Shown: positions 1 through 8,137 of the stretch, one piece after another
Numbering within the stretch: position 1 is the first letter of the stretch
How the letters are laid out: every line of letters begins with the position of its first letter
Assembly (NCBI RefSeq): GCF_013911085.1
Contig: NZ_JACERN010000033.1
Coordinates: 1 to 64,000, forward strand
Length of the DNA: 64,000 nt
Reading direction: 5' to 3'
DNA from: Aquitalea aquatica
GTDB lineage: Bacteria; Pseudomonadota; Gammaproteobacteria; Burkholderiales; Chromobacteriaceae
The notes under the pieces: model-generated
What the model was told of the DNA's origin: nothing
The model's database searches: none
Seen by the model: the letters and a program-made list of their open reading frames with translations, nothing else
Position numbers and translations under genes: made by a program

Positions 1-258
1 CCCCTGCCCACCCGCCGCCTGGGCCACCAGCCCGGTGGTGGTAAAGCGCAGAAAGCTGAAGCACCAGTACACCACATTAAAAATACTGCCACCCACCGCT
101 ACCGCCGCCAGCGCCACCGGATTACCCAGCCGGGCCAGCACGGCGGTATCCACCAGTCCCATCAAGGGCGTGGCCAGTGCCGCCAGCATCACCGGCACGG
201 CAAAGGCAATCAATTGCCGCGAAGAAGGTGCAACAAGGGAAGCAGTAGCATCAGACAT
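1..258 (-). CDS. MATE family efflux transporter, N-terminal part (cut by window edge)
   Basis: Reading leftwards from an ATG at 258, the frame stays open to the window edge (about 86 residues). It begins MSDATASLVAPSSRQLIAFA and continues with hydrophobic segments containing PLMGLVDTAVLARLG. That segment is the classic first-helix signature of MATE (DinF/NorM-like) sodium- or proton-driven multidrug exporters of the inner membrane. The rest of the gene lies outside the window, so substrate and subgroup cannot be judged. DinF-type is my best guess from the VDTAVLARLG wording. Confidence 0.8.
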   Translation of the reverse strand, partial: MSDATASLVAPSSRQLIAFAVPVMLAALATPLMGLVDTAVLARLGNPVALAAVAVGGSIFNVVYWCFSFLRFTTTGLVAQAAGGQG

Positions 259-341
259 GAGAAAAGCGGACAGGCGGGAAAACAGCATGGTAACAGAGCG
301 CTACCCACACCGCAGAGGACTACAGCACCAGAGTAGAAATG

Positions 342-368
342 AAAAAGCACCCGCGCGGGGTGCTTTTT
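342..368. terminator. Bidirectional rho-independent terminator
   Basis: An 11-bp perfect stem (AAAAAGCACCC / GGGTGCTTTTT) encloses a 5-nt loop, with T-runs on both strands. It lies just past the stop codon of the phnA-like gene on the minus strand. Confidence 0.85.
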
Positions 369-392
369 CATCAACGGAGTGCTGCGGCAGAC

Positions 393-734
393 TCAGGCCT
401 TTTTCACGAACTCCGACTTCAAGCTCATAGCACCGATGCCGTCGATCTTGCAATCGATATCATGGTCACCGTCCACCAGCCGGATATTTTTAACCTTGGT
501 CCCCACCTTAACCACCAGCGACGAGCCCTTGACCTTGAGATCCTTGATCACCGTCACCGTGTCGCCATCCTGTAGCAGATTGCCATTGGAATCACGCACT
601 TCGCGCCCTTGCTCCTCACCAGTAGCAGCGGTCTGGGCCGACCACTCGTGGGCACATTCCGGGCAAACCAGCATGGCACCGTCTTCGTAGGTGAATTGGG
701 AACCGCACTGGGGACAATTGGGCAAACCGCTCAT
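393..734 (-). CDS. yjdM: PhnA/YjdM family zinc-ribbon protein
   Basis: This 113-residue protein has an N-terminal zinc ribbon (CPQCGS and CPECAHEW, residues about 7-30). A PhnA-type beta domain follows, with [23 protein letters not shown] and a [22 protein letters not shown] core that is highly conserved in the family. Length and both domains match full-length YjdM (formerly PhnA) proteins. The old phosphonate-utilisation assignment is not supported by biochemistry for most members, and no phn genes lie nearby. AAGG precedes the ATG by 6 nt. The gene appears monocistronic and ends at a strong hairpin. Confidence 0.92.
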   Translation of the reverse strand: MSGLPNCPQCGSQFTYEDGAMLVCPECAHEWSAQTAATGEEQGREVRDSNGNLLQDGDTVTVIKDLKVKGSSLVVKVGTKVKNIRLVDGDHDIDCKIDGIGAMSLKSEFVKKA

Positions 735-858
735 GCTATACCTTGCTCGCTAACAAAAGAATCAAATCCATCGGCAACCGCCAATGGCGCAAAGCCGGTA
801 TTGTACGCCACCACGCCGGCAAGATCACCCACTGCGCTCATGGTCTAGCTGCAGCCAG

Positions 859-1878
859 CTAGCGCGGCTTCTGCCGACTGAACGCCCACCAACCGGCCAG
901 AAAGGTAAAACTGGCAACCAGTAGCACCAGCACCCAAAAGCCATGCGGATGATTGGCCAGCGGCACACCGCCCACATTCATGCCGAAAAAACCGGCCACG
1001 ATATTGATGGGCAGTGCCAGCACCGTCACCATCGTCAGGGTGAACAAGGTACGGTTGGTCTGCTCGTTCAGCTTGGCCGCCAGCTCTTCCTGCAGCAGCT
1101 TGATGCGCTCAACCAGCGTGGCCAGGTCGTTCAGCACCAGTGAAAACTCCTCGGTCGATTCGCGCAGCGCCTGCACATCATGCTCGACCAGCCAGGCAGG
1201 GGGGCGATTGAGCAGGCGAAACAGTGCGCCTGGCTCCGGCGCCAGCAGGCGCTGCATCCGCACCAGGGTACGACGCATGCCGGACAGCTCGGCGCGGTGA
1301 TCCTGCAAATGCTCGGCCAGGAAACGATCCTCGATATGATCCACCTTGCGCGCAGACTCGCGCACGATGCCGGCCATGACATCTGCCTGATCCTGCATCA
1401 GATGAAACAGCAAGGAGCGGGCCGAGGGAAATACTTCTCCGCTTTTCACCGCGGCCCTCAGCCTATCCACCGAGCGCAAGGGGCGTACGCGTGCAGTCAC
1501 CAGCAAGCGTGAACCGGCCGCCACCCACAAGGTGGCCACATCCGACGTCACCACGCCGAAACCCAGCGCCACATCATTGATTACCGCCAGCAACATGCCG
1601 CCCGAGGGTTCGATACGGGTAGAGCTACTGCTGGCGTGCAGCATTTCAAAAAAATCATCACTCAAGGGCAGCTGCGCCCTGAGCCAACGTTCGCAAGCCA
1701 CATGCGCCAGATTGAAATGCAGCCAGACAAAGCCGTCATCCTGTGCCGGCTGCTGCAAAAAGCGTACTGCCTCTTCCGACGCAATGGGCTGACCGGCCTG
1801 TCCAGGCAGAAAACGGAAACCACTGATCAGTCCGACCTGATCCGCACCATACATTCCCTCGGCAATCGATACGCTCAT
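859..1878 (-). CDS. zntB: ZntB/CorA family zinc or divalent-cation transporter
   Basis: This is a CorA-superfamily inner-membrane channel: a large cytoplasmic helical domain and two C-terminal transmembrane helices. The signature GMN motif occurs in FFGMNVGGVPLA between the two helices. The NVGGVP continuation is typical of ZntB rather than CorA. I chose the ATG at 1878 because GGAAGG lies 7-8 nt upstream; an in-frame ATG at 1935 has no such site. From 1878 the protein is about 339 residues, close to the usual ZntB length. ZntB members move Zn2+ with a proton gradient; the cation here is inferred from family only. Confidence 0.9.
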   Translation of the reverse strand: MSVSIAEGMYGADQVGLISGFRFLPGQAGQPIASEEAVRFLQQPAQDDGFVWLHFNLAHVACERWLRAQLPLSDDFFEMLHASSSSTRIEPSGGMLLAVINDVALGFGVVTSDVATLWVAAGSRLLVTARVRPLRSVDRLRAAVKSGEVFPSARSLLFHLMQDQADVMAGIVRESARKVDHIEDRFLAEHLQDHRAELSGMRRTLVRMQRLLAPEPGALFRLLNRPPAWLVEHDVQALRESTEEFSLVLNDLATLVERIKLLQEELAAKLNEQTNRTLFTLTMVTVLALPINIVAGFFGMNVGGVPLANHPHGFWVLVLLVASFTFLAGWWAFSRQKPR

Positions 1879-2216
1879 GCAATACACCTTCCCGTCATAC
1901 TGCCAACCCAACACTGGCCGGCCATCAGCAAACACGTTAAGTAGCGCAGGATAACACTCCGCCTGGCCTCACTTTACCCGAGGCAGATGACAATTTTGAC
2001 CTGACGCGGGCAGGAAAATACCAGCGTACTAAACCACTGAGTGGATGGCTGATACACCCATCGGTGCTCAAGAAAATTCCCCACAAACAAGAAGAAACAA
2101 GAGCAATTTCATTAGGAAGATATCCCTTATTTGCCGCGATGGGAGTTCATAGACTGGCTCGTGTTCTCTTGTGGACACCACTAAACCACCCAAGTCTTTT
2201 ACTCAGGAAAACCATC

Positions 2217-2447
2217 ATGAAACTGATTGCATGGACTGTAGCTGGAGTACTGCTGGCCGGCCCCGCCCTCGCCAACAAACTGCACCAGCAATCCCCGACT
2301 GCCAGTGAAGTAAAAGCCTGGAAAGAAGATCAGAACAAGATCAAAAAGCAAGACGCACACAAAAAACAGCAGCACCAGAAAAAGTCGGCATCCGGCGCCA
2401 AGCATCAGGTGAAGGAAACCGTAGGCGGACACGGACATAACAAGTAA
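2217..2447 (+). CDS. Small secreted lysine-rich protein, unknown function
   Basis: This 76-residue protein has a clear signal peptide (MKLIAWTVAGVLLAGPALA, cleavage after ALA). The mature part is very basic, rich in Lys, Gln and His, and ends in GGHGHNK. The start at 2217 has AGGAAA about 8 nt upstream; a longer frame from 2064 lacks the exported N-terminus at its start and is less likely. I do not recognise a family. The charged low-complexity chain suggests a periplasmic protein, possibly metal- or polyanion-binding, but that is speculation. A hairpin follows the stop codon immediately. Confidence 0.75.
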   Translation: MKLIAWTVAGVLLAGPALANKLHQQSPTASEVKAWKEDQNKIKKQDAHKKQQHQKKSASGAKHQVKETVGGHGHNK

Positions 2448-2453
2448 GCCCCT

Positions 2454-2480
2454 GTCAGCATCCACCTGGCGGGTGCTGAC
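2454..2480 (+). terminator. Probable terminator hairpin
   Basis: GTCAGCATCC pairs with GGGTGCTGAC (one G-T wobble), directly after the small secreted gene. The following sequence is pyrimidine-rich but not a pure T-run. Confidence 0.55.
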
Positions 2481-2520
2481 TCTCCTCTACCTCCCGTCAC
2501 CACCCACATCCTCGCCATCA

Positions 2521-2566
2521 TATTTGATCAAATAATTTGGCAAGCGCGGCTTGCCTGCGCTAGAAT
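2521..2566 (+). promoter_or_regulatory. Putative puuB promoter with two dyad operator candidates
   Basis: A perfect 14-bp palindrome, TATTTGATCAAATA, sits at 2521-2534. A sigma70-like -35 (TTGGCA, 2537-2542) and -10 (TAGAAT, 2561-2566) follow with 18-bp spacing. A second dyad, GGCAAGC-GCG-GCTTGCC (2539-2555), lies between the two boxes. This looks like a repressible promoter for the amine oxidase gene. No regulator gene is adjacent, so the binding protein is unknown. Confidence 0.5.
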
Positions 2567-2607
2567 CAACTGGCATGTGCAAAATATTAAACGAAAAGTT
2601 TAACGAA

Positions 2608-3891
2608 ATGCCACAAACCAGCTACCCAGAATCCTACTACGCCGCCTCTGCCAATCCGGTGCCTGCGCGCCCGGCCCTGCAAGGCGAAATCGAAACTGAT
2701 GTCTGCATTATCGGTGCCGGCTATACCGGCCTGTCCACTGCACTTTTCCTGCTGGAAAACGGTTTCAAGGTCACCGTGCTCGAGGCCGCCAGGGTTGGCT
2801 TTGGCGCATCCGGCCGCAATGGCGGCCAGATCGTCAACAGCTACAGCCGCGACATCGATGTCATCGAACGCACGGTAGGCAGCAAGCAAGCCAAACTGCT
2901 GGGTGACATGGCCTTTGAAGGCGGCCGCATCATCCGCGAGCGGGTAGCCCGCTACGGCATCGACTGCGCCCTGAAAGACGGCGGCGTGTTTGCCGCACTA
3001 AGCGAAAAGCAGATGGGCCATCTGCGATCACAAAAAGCCTTGTGGGAGCGTTATGGTCACCGCCAGCTACAAATGCTGGGCAAGGATGACATGCGCGGCA
3101 TCGTGGCGACCGACAGCTATGTTGGCGGCATGCTGGACATGAGCGGCGGCCATATTCACCCGCTGAACCTGGCACTGGGCGAAGCCGCCGCAGTGGAGTC
3201 GCTGGGCGGGGTGATTTACGAACAATCGCCTGCGCTGAGCATCACCCGTGGCCAGCAACCGCTGGTGACCACGCCGCAAGGCCGGGTCAAGGCGAAATTC
3301 CTGGTGGTGGCCGGCAATGCCTATCTGGGCAACCTGCTGCCGGAGCTGGCCGCCAAATCCATGCCTTGCGGTACCCAGGTAATCACCACCGAGCCGCTGG
3401 GTGACGAACTGGCTGCCAGCCTGCTGCCACAAGACTACTGCGTGGAAGACTGTAACTACCTGCTCGATTACTACCGCCTGAGCCAGGACAAGCGGCTGAT
3501 TTTCGGCGGCGGCGTGGTGTACGGCGCACGTGACCCGGCCAATATCGAGGCCATCATCCGCCCAAAAATGCTGAAGGTCTTCCCGCAACTGGCCAAGGTA
3601 AAGATCGACTACGCCTGGACCGGCAACTTCCTGCTGACGCTATCGCGCCTGCCGCAGGTGGGCCGCATTGGCGACAACATCTATTACTCGCAAGGCTGCA
3701 GCGGCCATGGCGTCACCTACACCCATCTGGCGGGCAAGATCATGGCCGAGGCACTGCGCGGCCAGGCCGAGCGTTTCGACGCCTTTGCCACCTTGCCGCA
3801 CTACCCCTTCCCGGGTGGCGAGCTGATGCGCGTGCCCTTCACCGCCATGGGTGCCTGGTATTATTCGCTGCGTGACAAACTGGGCATCTGA
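2608..3891 (+). CDS. puuB: Gamma-glutamylputrescine oxidase (FAD-dependent)
   Basis: PuuB oxidises gamma-glutamylputrescine to gamma-glutamyl-gamma-aminobutyraldehyde, the second step of the Puu putrescine catabolic route. The start at 2608 gives MPQTSYPESYYAASAN, which matches the conserved PuuB N-terminus, and a length of 427 residues, the family norm. A Rossmann dinucleotide site (IIGAGYTGLS) lies near residue 35, and the GFGASGRNGGQ motif with NSYSRDIDVIE follows, both diagnostic of PuuB. The gene stands alone here; the aldehyde dehydrogenase and aminotransferase genes of the pathway are about 14 kb away. In-frame starts at 2551 and 2575 would add non-conserved residues. Confidence 0.92.
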   Translation: MPQTSYPESYYAASANPVPARPALQGEIETDVCIIGAGYTGLSTALFLLENGFKVTVLEAARVGFGASGRNGGQIVNSYSRDIDVIERTVGSKQAKLLGDMAFEGGRIIRERVARYGIDCALKDGGVFAALSEKQMGHLRSQKALWERYGHRQLQMLGKDDMRGIVATDSYVGGMLDMSGGHIHPLNLALGEAAAVESLGGVIYEQSPALSITRGQQPLVTTPQGRVKAKFLVVAGNAYLGNLLPELAAKSMPCGTQVITTEPLGDELAASLLPQDYCVEDCNYLLDYYRLSQDKRLIFGGGVVYGARDPANIEAIIRPKMLKVFPQLAKVKIDYAWTGNFLLTLSRLPQVGRIGDNIYYSQGCSGHGVTYTHLAGKIMAEALRGQAERFDAFATLPHYPFPGGELMRVPFTAMGAWYYSLRDKLGI

Positions 3892-4167
3892 GTTAACGCG
3901 TGGTCAGCAGCCTGCCGACCGCGCCTAGCCTGACAGCAAGGGCTGGTTTTACCCCAGGCCCTTGCCCTTACTCTTTCCGCCATTCCTCCCCTACGCCAGG
4001 CCTGGCAAGGCCGATCCGGCCGTCGTCCTTACGTCTTTTTACCTTGTTTGCAAAAACCATCATTTTTTGACTTTTCCTGCCCATCCCGTCCTAGTCGCTG
4101 TCGGGGATAATCGTGAGAACAATCACGAGTCCGTCATACCGTCACCCACAAGGCAAGCATAGACAAG

Positions 4168-5577
4168 ATGAGCAGCGCATCCATCACCACGTCCGCCGGC
4201 CCGCTGGATGTACAGAACATCGTCAGCCAGCTGATGACTGTTGAGAAACAGCCACTATCCACCAGCCAAAGCAAGATCAGTTCCTTCAAGAGCAAGCTCA
4301 GCGATATCGGCCAGGTTGGCTCGGCCTTGTCAGGTTTGCAAACTGCGGTCAGCGGCCTGTCGTCAGGTGCATTCCTGCACACGCTCAAGGCCAGCAGCTC
4401 CGACCCCACGGTAGCCACCGTCAATGCCAGCGGCAATGGCGCAGCCGGCAATTATCAGCTGGACATCAGCGAACTGGCCAAACCGCGACAACTGGTGTTC
4501 GACCAGACCACCGCCGGACAAAGCATCAGTAGCGCCAGCAGCCCGCTGGACAATGTCCCGGACGCACTGACCTTCGATGTGGCCGGCAGCAGCACTACCG
4601 TACAACTGCGCGATGCCGTCAGCACTACAACGCCGGCCACCACGCCGGCCAGTGTCAGCCTGCAAAACATCGCCGACAAAATCAACAGTGCCAATGCCAG
4701 CGTCAATGCCTCCATCGTGCAGTACAAGGGGAGCTATTCGCTGGTGATTACCGCGGCTGAATCCGGCTCCGACCACGCTTTCAGCATCACGACTGGTGGT
4801 AGCGACAGTAGCGTGGATGAAACCACTGCCAATACCCTGGCTGGCCTGACCCAGAGCGACACCGCCCTCAGCGAATCAAACGATGCCAGTGATGCGACGC
4901 TAACGGTTAATGGCATCAATGTTTCCTCCAGCAGCAACACCCTGGACGATGTCATTGGCGGCGCCGCGGTTGTGCTGCAAAAAGCCGGCCAGACCAGCAT
5001 AACGATGAGCCAGGACAACAGCAGCATCAGCAACAGCCTACAAGGCTTTGTTGATGCTTATAACAAGGTACAAAGCGCTATTGGCAGCGCCGCCACAGGC
5101 ACATTGAAAGGCGAGGCTGCGCTCACTTCTATCCGCAGCCAGCTCAGCGCCGTACTGCAAACGCCGGTCAGCGGTGTCGATCCGCTCAGCTCCTATGCTT
5201 ATCTGTCGCAGGTAGGCATTTCGATTCAGAAGGACGGCACCCTGGCGCTGGACCAAAGCAGTTTCAACAAGGCCCTGGCCAGCAAACCTGCGGCAGTGGC
5301 CAATCTATTCGGCAATAGCAGCAATACCGGCTTTGCCGACCGTTTCAACAGCACCATCAATAATTTGCTGGGACCTGCGGGAATCATCGTGACCAAACAA
5401 CATGACCTGAGCCAGAACGTCAGCGACGAAACCGATCATCAGAGCCAGTTGCAAACCAAAGTCAGCAGCAAACAGGCCGACTATCTGCACCAGTACACCA
5501 GCCTGAACGCCACGCTGGCCAAGATGCAGCAATCCACCAGCAATCTGTCCGGTCTACTGGCCACACCCAGCAAGTAG
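4168..5577 (+). CDS. fliD: Flagellar hook-associated protein 2 (filament cap), copy 1
   Basis: This 469-residue FliD protein forms the cap at the tip of the flagellar filament, where it guides flagellin assembly. The N-terminal FliD_N domain contains GPLDVQNIVSQLMTVEKQPL, the family signature. The centre is Ser/Thr/Ala-rich and variable, and the FliD_C domain (LSQVGISIQKDGTLALD, then GFADRF) leads to a coiled-coil tail ending LAKMQQSTSNLSGLL. A paralogue follows 173 bp downstream, and the usual fliS/fliT partners are absent. No strong ribosome-binding site is visible. Confidence 0.93.
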   Translation: MSSASITTSAGPLDVQNIVSQLMTVEKQPLSTSQSKISSFKSKLSDIGQVGSALSGLQTAVSGLSSGAFLHTLKASSSDPTVATVNASGNGAAGNYQLDISELAKPRQLVFDQTTAGQSISSASSPLDNVPDALTFDVAGSSTTVQLRDAVSTTTPATTPASVSLQNIADKINSANASVNASIVQYKGSYSLVITAAESGSDHAFSITTGGSDSSVDETTANTLAGLTQSDTALSESNDASDATLTVNGINVSSSSNTLDDVIGGAAVVLQKAGQTSITMSQDNSSISNSLQGFVDAYNKVQSAIGSAATGTLKGEAALTSIRSQLSAVLQTPVSGVDPLSSYAYLSQVGISIQKDGTLALDQSSFNKALASKPAAVANLFGNSSNTGFADRFNSTINNLLGPAGIIVTKQHDLSQNVSDETDHQSQLQTKVSSKQADYLHQYTSLNATLAKMQQSTSNLSGLLATPSK

Positions 5578-5661
5578 CAGAGCGCGCAGGCTGTCGCAGG
5601 CGATCATGACGCTTTGTGACAGCCTTAACATTCGGCAACATTGTTTAACCCTGTTTTGCCA

Positions 5662-5689
5662 TCAAGCCGCAGGCCATTCCCGTCGATAA
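5662..5689 (+). promoter_or_regulatory. Possible sigma28 (FliA) promoter before fliD copy 2
   Basis: TCAA at 5662-5665 and GTCGATAA at 5682-5689 are separated by 16 nt. This is close to the enterobacterial sigma28 pattern TAAA-N15-GCCGATAA. It lies 62 bp upstream of the second fliD start. The match is imperfect. Confidence 0.35.
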
Positions 5690-5750
5690 TGCAAGGAAAT
5701 AAAGCATATCAGGCAGGCCTGATTCAGCCGCAGGCCACAGGGAGAACAGC

Positions 5751-7118
5751 ATGAGCGCAGCATCCATCACCACCACCGCGGGCCCGCTAGACGTGCAATC
5801 CATCGTCAGCCAACTGATGAGTGTGGAACAGCAGCCGCTGACCGAAAGCCAGAACAAGGTTTCCACCTACAAAACCGATCTGAGCGATATGGGCCAGATC
5901 AGCTCGGCCCTGTCGGCCTTGCAAACCTCGGTCAGCAGCCTGTCATCCGGTGCCTTTCTGCAGACGTACAAAGCCACCACCTCTGACAGTACGATTGCCA
6001 ACGTGACCACCAGCACTGGCGGCATTGCCGGCAACTACCAACTGGATGTCAGCAAGCTGGCCCAATCACGCCAGCTGGTGTTCGACCAGAACAGTTCAGG
6101 CCAGGTCATCAGCAGCGCGACCACTGCACTAAGCGGCGTCCCCTCCTCGCTCACCTTCAGCGTGGCCGGCACCAACACTACGGTGAATCTGAACAACGGC
6201 GGCAGCGGGGGCGAAAGCCTGCAAAACATTTCCGATGCCATCAACAGTGCCAATGCCGGCGTCAATGCCTCCATCGTGCAATACAACGGCAATTACTCGC
6301 TGGTGATCGCCTCGGCCAACTCCGGTTCGGCCAATGCGTTCAGCGTGACTGCAGGCGGCACGGACAGTGGCAACACCAGCGGCAATACGCTGGCAGGTTT
6401 GCAGCAAAGCAGCACAGCGGCTACAGAATCGTTTTCCGCCAGCGATGCCTTGATGACAGTGAACGGTGTCAATGTGTCATCCAGCAGCAACGCGGTGACC
6501 GGGGTGATCAATGGTGCCACGGTGAATCTGGAAAAAACCGGCCAGGTCACCATCGGCATGGCTCAGGACACTTCTGGCATAACCAGTACCCTGCAAAGCT
6601 TTGTCGATGCGTATAACAAAGTACATAGCACCACCAACACCGCCTTCAATGGCGACATGAAGGGCGACGATTCGCTGCTGTCCATTCAGGACCAGCTCTC
6701 TTCAGTACTGCAAACGCAGGTAGCCGGTGTAGACGCCAGCACGTCCTATGCCTATCTGTCGCAAGTTGGCATTTCCCTGCAAAAAGATGGCACCCTGGCC
6801 CTGGACCAGACCGCCTTCAACAAGGCACTGACCAGCAATCCGACTGCCGTCGGCAATCTGTTCGGCAATAGCAGCAGTACCGGCTTTGCCGACCGTTTCA
6901 ACACCACCATCAACAGTTTGCTGGGGCCAACCGGTATTGTGGTGACCAAACAGAATGACCTGAACCAAAGCATTACCGACGAGACCAACCACCAGACGGA
7001 AATCCAGACCAACCTCACGGCCTTGCAATCTTCCTATCTGCAGCAATACACCACGCTGAATGCCACGCTGGCGCAAATGCAGCAATCCACCAGCAACCTG
7101 GCCAGCCTGCTGGCCTGA
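5751..7118 (+). CDS. fliD2: Flagellar hook-associated protein 2 (FliD), tandem paralogue
   Basis: This 455-residue FliD paralogue lies directly behind the first copy. The N-terminal signature (TAGPLDVQSIVSQLMSVEQQ), the C-terminal block (YAYLSQVGISLQKDGTLALD) and the MQQSTSNLASLLA tail are nearly the same in both proteins. The central exposed domain differs, being richer in Gly/Asn here. A good ribosome-binding site (GGGAGA) and a sigma28-like element upstream suggest it can be expressed on its own. A duplicated cap gene with a diverged outer domain fits cap variation or a second filament or adhesin type, but this is inference. Confidence 0.92.
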   Translation: MSAASITTTAGPLDVQSIVSQLMSVEQQPLTESQNKVSTYKTDLSDMGQISSALSALQTSVSSLSSGAFLQTYKATTSDSTIANVTTSTGGIAGNYQLDVSKLAQSRQLVFDQNSSGQVISSATTALSGVPSSLTFSVAGTNTTVNLNNGGSGGESLQNISDAINSANAGVNASIVQYNGNYSLVIASANSGSANAFSVTAGGTDSGNTSGNTLAGLQQSSTAATESFSASDALMTVNGVNVSSSSNAVTGVINGATVNLEKTGQVTIGMAQDTSGITSTLQSFVDAYNKVHSTTNTAFNGDMKGDDSLLSIQDQLSSVLQTQVAGVDASTSYAYLSQVGISLQKDGTLALDQTAFNKALTSNPTAVGNLFGNSSSTGFADRFNTTINSLLGPTGIVVTKQNDLNQSITDETNHQTEIQTNLTALQSSYLQQYTTLNATLAQMQQSTSNLASLLA

Positions 7119-7138
7119 TACCACGCGGCCGACCATCA

Positions 7139-7173
7139 AAAAACGCCGCCCGGCGCAAGCCGTGGCGGCGTTT
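7139..7173. terminator. Terminator between convergent genes
   Basis: AAACGCCGCC pairs with GGCGGCGTTT (10 bp) around a 13-nt loop. A-runs lie on the left and Ts on the right, so it can serve both the fliD paralogue and the convergent transporter gene. Confidence 0.75.
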
Positions 7174-7194
7174 GTTATGCGTGACCAGGATTGA

Positions 7195-7782
7195 TCAGCC
7201 CAGCAGCGCAGTACCATTGATGGCATTGGCCAGCGCCAGGCCACCCAACACCAGGAAAATGATGGATGCAATAATGTGTACGGCCTTGGTAGGCAGGCGG
7301 TCGGCAAAGCGGCTACCCAGGTAGATGACCGGTACGTTGGCCAGCATCATGCCCAGCGTGGTACCGGCCACCACCGGCAAAAAGTCATGGAAGCGGGCCG
7401 CCAGCGCAATGGTGACCACTTGGGTCTTGTCGCCCATCTCTGCCAGGAAGAAGGCGAATACCGTGGTGGCGAACACGCCCATCTGCCGCTTGGGCATGAC
7501 GATTTCACCTTCGTCCAGCTTGTCGGGAATCAGGATCCAGCCGGCCATCAGCGCAAACGACGCTACGACCGTCCAGTTGAGAATATTGGGACTGAGCGCG
7601 GTGGACAGCCAGGCACCAATACCGCCAGCACCAGCATGATTGACCAGCGTGGCCAGCAAGATACCGAGAATGATGGGAACAGGCTTGCGATAGCGGGCAG
7701 CCAGAATCAGGGAAAGCAGTTGGGTTTTATCGCCGATTTCGGCCAGGGCCACCACGCCGGTGGATACCAGAAAGGACTGCAT
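7195..7782 (-). CDS. TMEM165/GDT1 (UPF0016) family manganese exporter
   Basis: This 195-residue membrane protein contains two copies of the family motif E-x-G-D-(K/R)-(T/S): AEIGDKTQLLSLILAAR near the N-terminus and AEMGDKTQVVTIALAAR in the second half. It therefore consists of two inverted three-helix repeats. Bacterial members export Mn2+, and the Mn2+ riboswitch just upstream strongly supports that role here. GGAGAA precedes the ATG at 7782; longer frames upstream read through the riboswitch and are not real. The gene is monocistronic. Confidence 0.93.
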   Translation of the reverse strand: MQSFLVSTGVVALAEIGDKTQLLSLILAARYRKPVPIILGILLATLVNHAGAGGIGAWLSTALSPNILNWTVVASFALMAGWILIPDKLDEGEIVMPKRQMGVFATTVFAFFLAEMGDKTQVVTIALAARFHDFLPVVAGTTLGMMLANVPVIYLGSRFADRLPTKAVHIIASIIFLVLGGLALANAINGTALLG

Positions 7783-7793
7783 CGAGAATTCTC

Positions 7794-7840
7794 CATGGCC
7801 GGGACGCGAAAACGAGTGACCGCAATGCGTCCCGGCCATG
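7794..7840 (-). promoter_or_regulatory. Expression-platform hairpin of the Mn2+ riboswitch
   Basis: A perfect 14-bp inverted repeat (arms 7794-7807 and 7827-7840, core GGCCGGGACGC) encloses a 19-nt loop. It sits between the aptamer and the Shine-Dalgarno GGAGAA, which it just touches. No T-run follows, so control of translation start is more likely than transcription termination. Confidence 0.6.
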
Positions 7841-7847
7841 CAGAGCA

Positions 7848-7955
7848 TTACGGTCAAAAGTCTCGCCAAGTCTCGGACCACGTGTGCCATGCCGGAACCG
7901 GCAAGTCTGTTGACACACGTCCCTCTCGCGCTCGGAGGGCGGCTACTCCCTAATG
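7848..7955 (-). promoter_or_regulatory. yybP-ykoY manganese riboswitch aptamer
   Basis: Read on the minus strand, the leader starts with GGGAGTAGCC and ends with GGCGAGACTTTTGACC. These correspond to the two conserved internal loops of the yybP-ykoY aptamer (GGGGAGUAG near the 5' end and GC-AGACCUUUG-C near the 3' end), with a variable GC-rich stem between. This class senses Mn2+ and commonly precedes mntP and UPF0016-type Mn2+ exporters, as here. The exact ends are approximate. Confidence 0.82.
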
Positions 7956-8137
7956 ACGGATCGCATTGTAAAGCAGCCATGCCATTTGGCAAGCCCCATT
8001 TCCGGTTTTCTGCGCGGAAACCTGCTAACAAAACCCCTGCTCCTGCCTTGCACCTCCGCGCCTAGACCTTGCCCTGTCTGCGTCGGCGCACTTGGCCCGG
8101 CTATTCTCAAGGTTTTGCCAGCCGCTCTAGGCTACCG

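Noticed and set aside
7783-8031. N-terminal extension of the UPF0016 exporter frame
   Set aside because: It reads through the riboswitch and is rich in Arg/Cys/Pro; the ATG at 7782 has a good ribosome-binding site.
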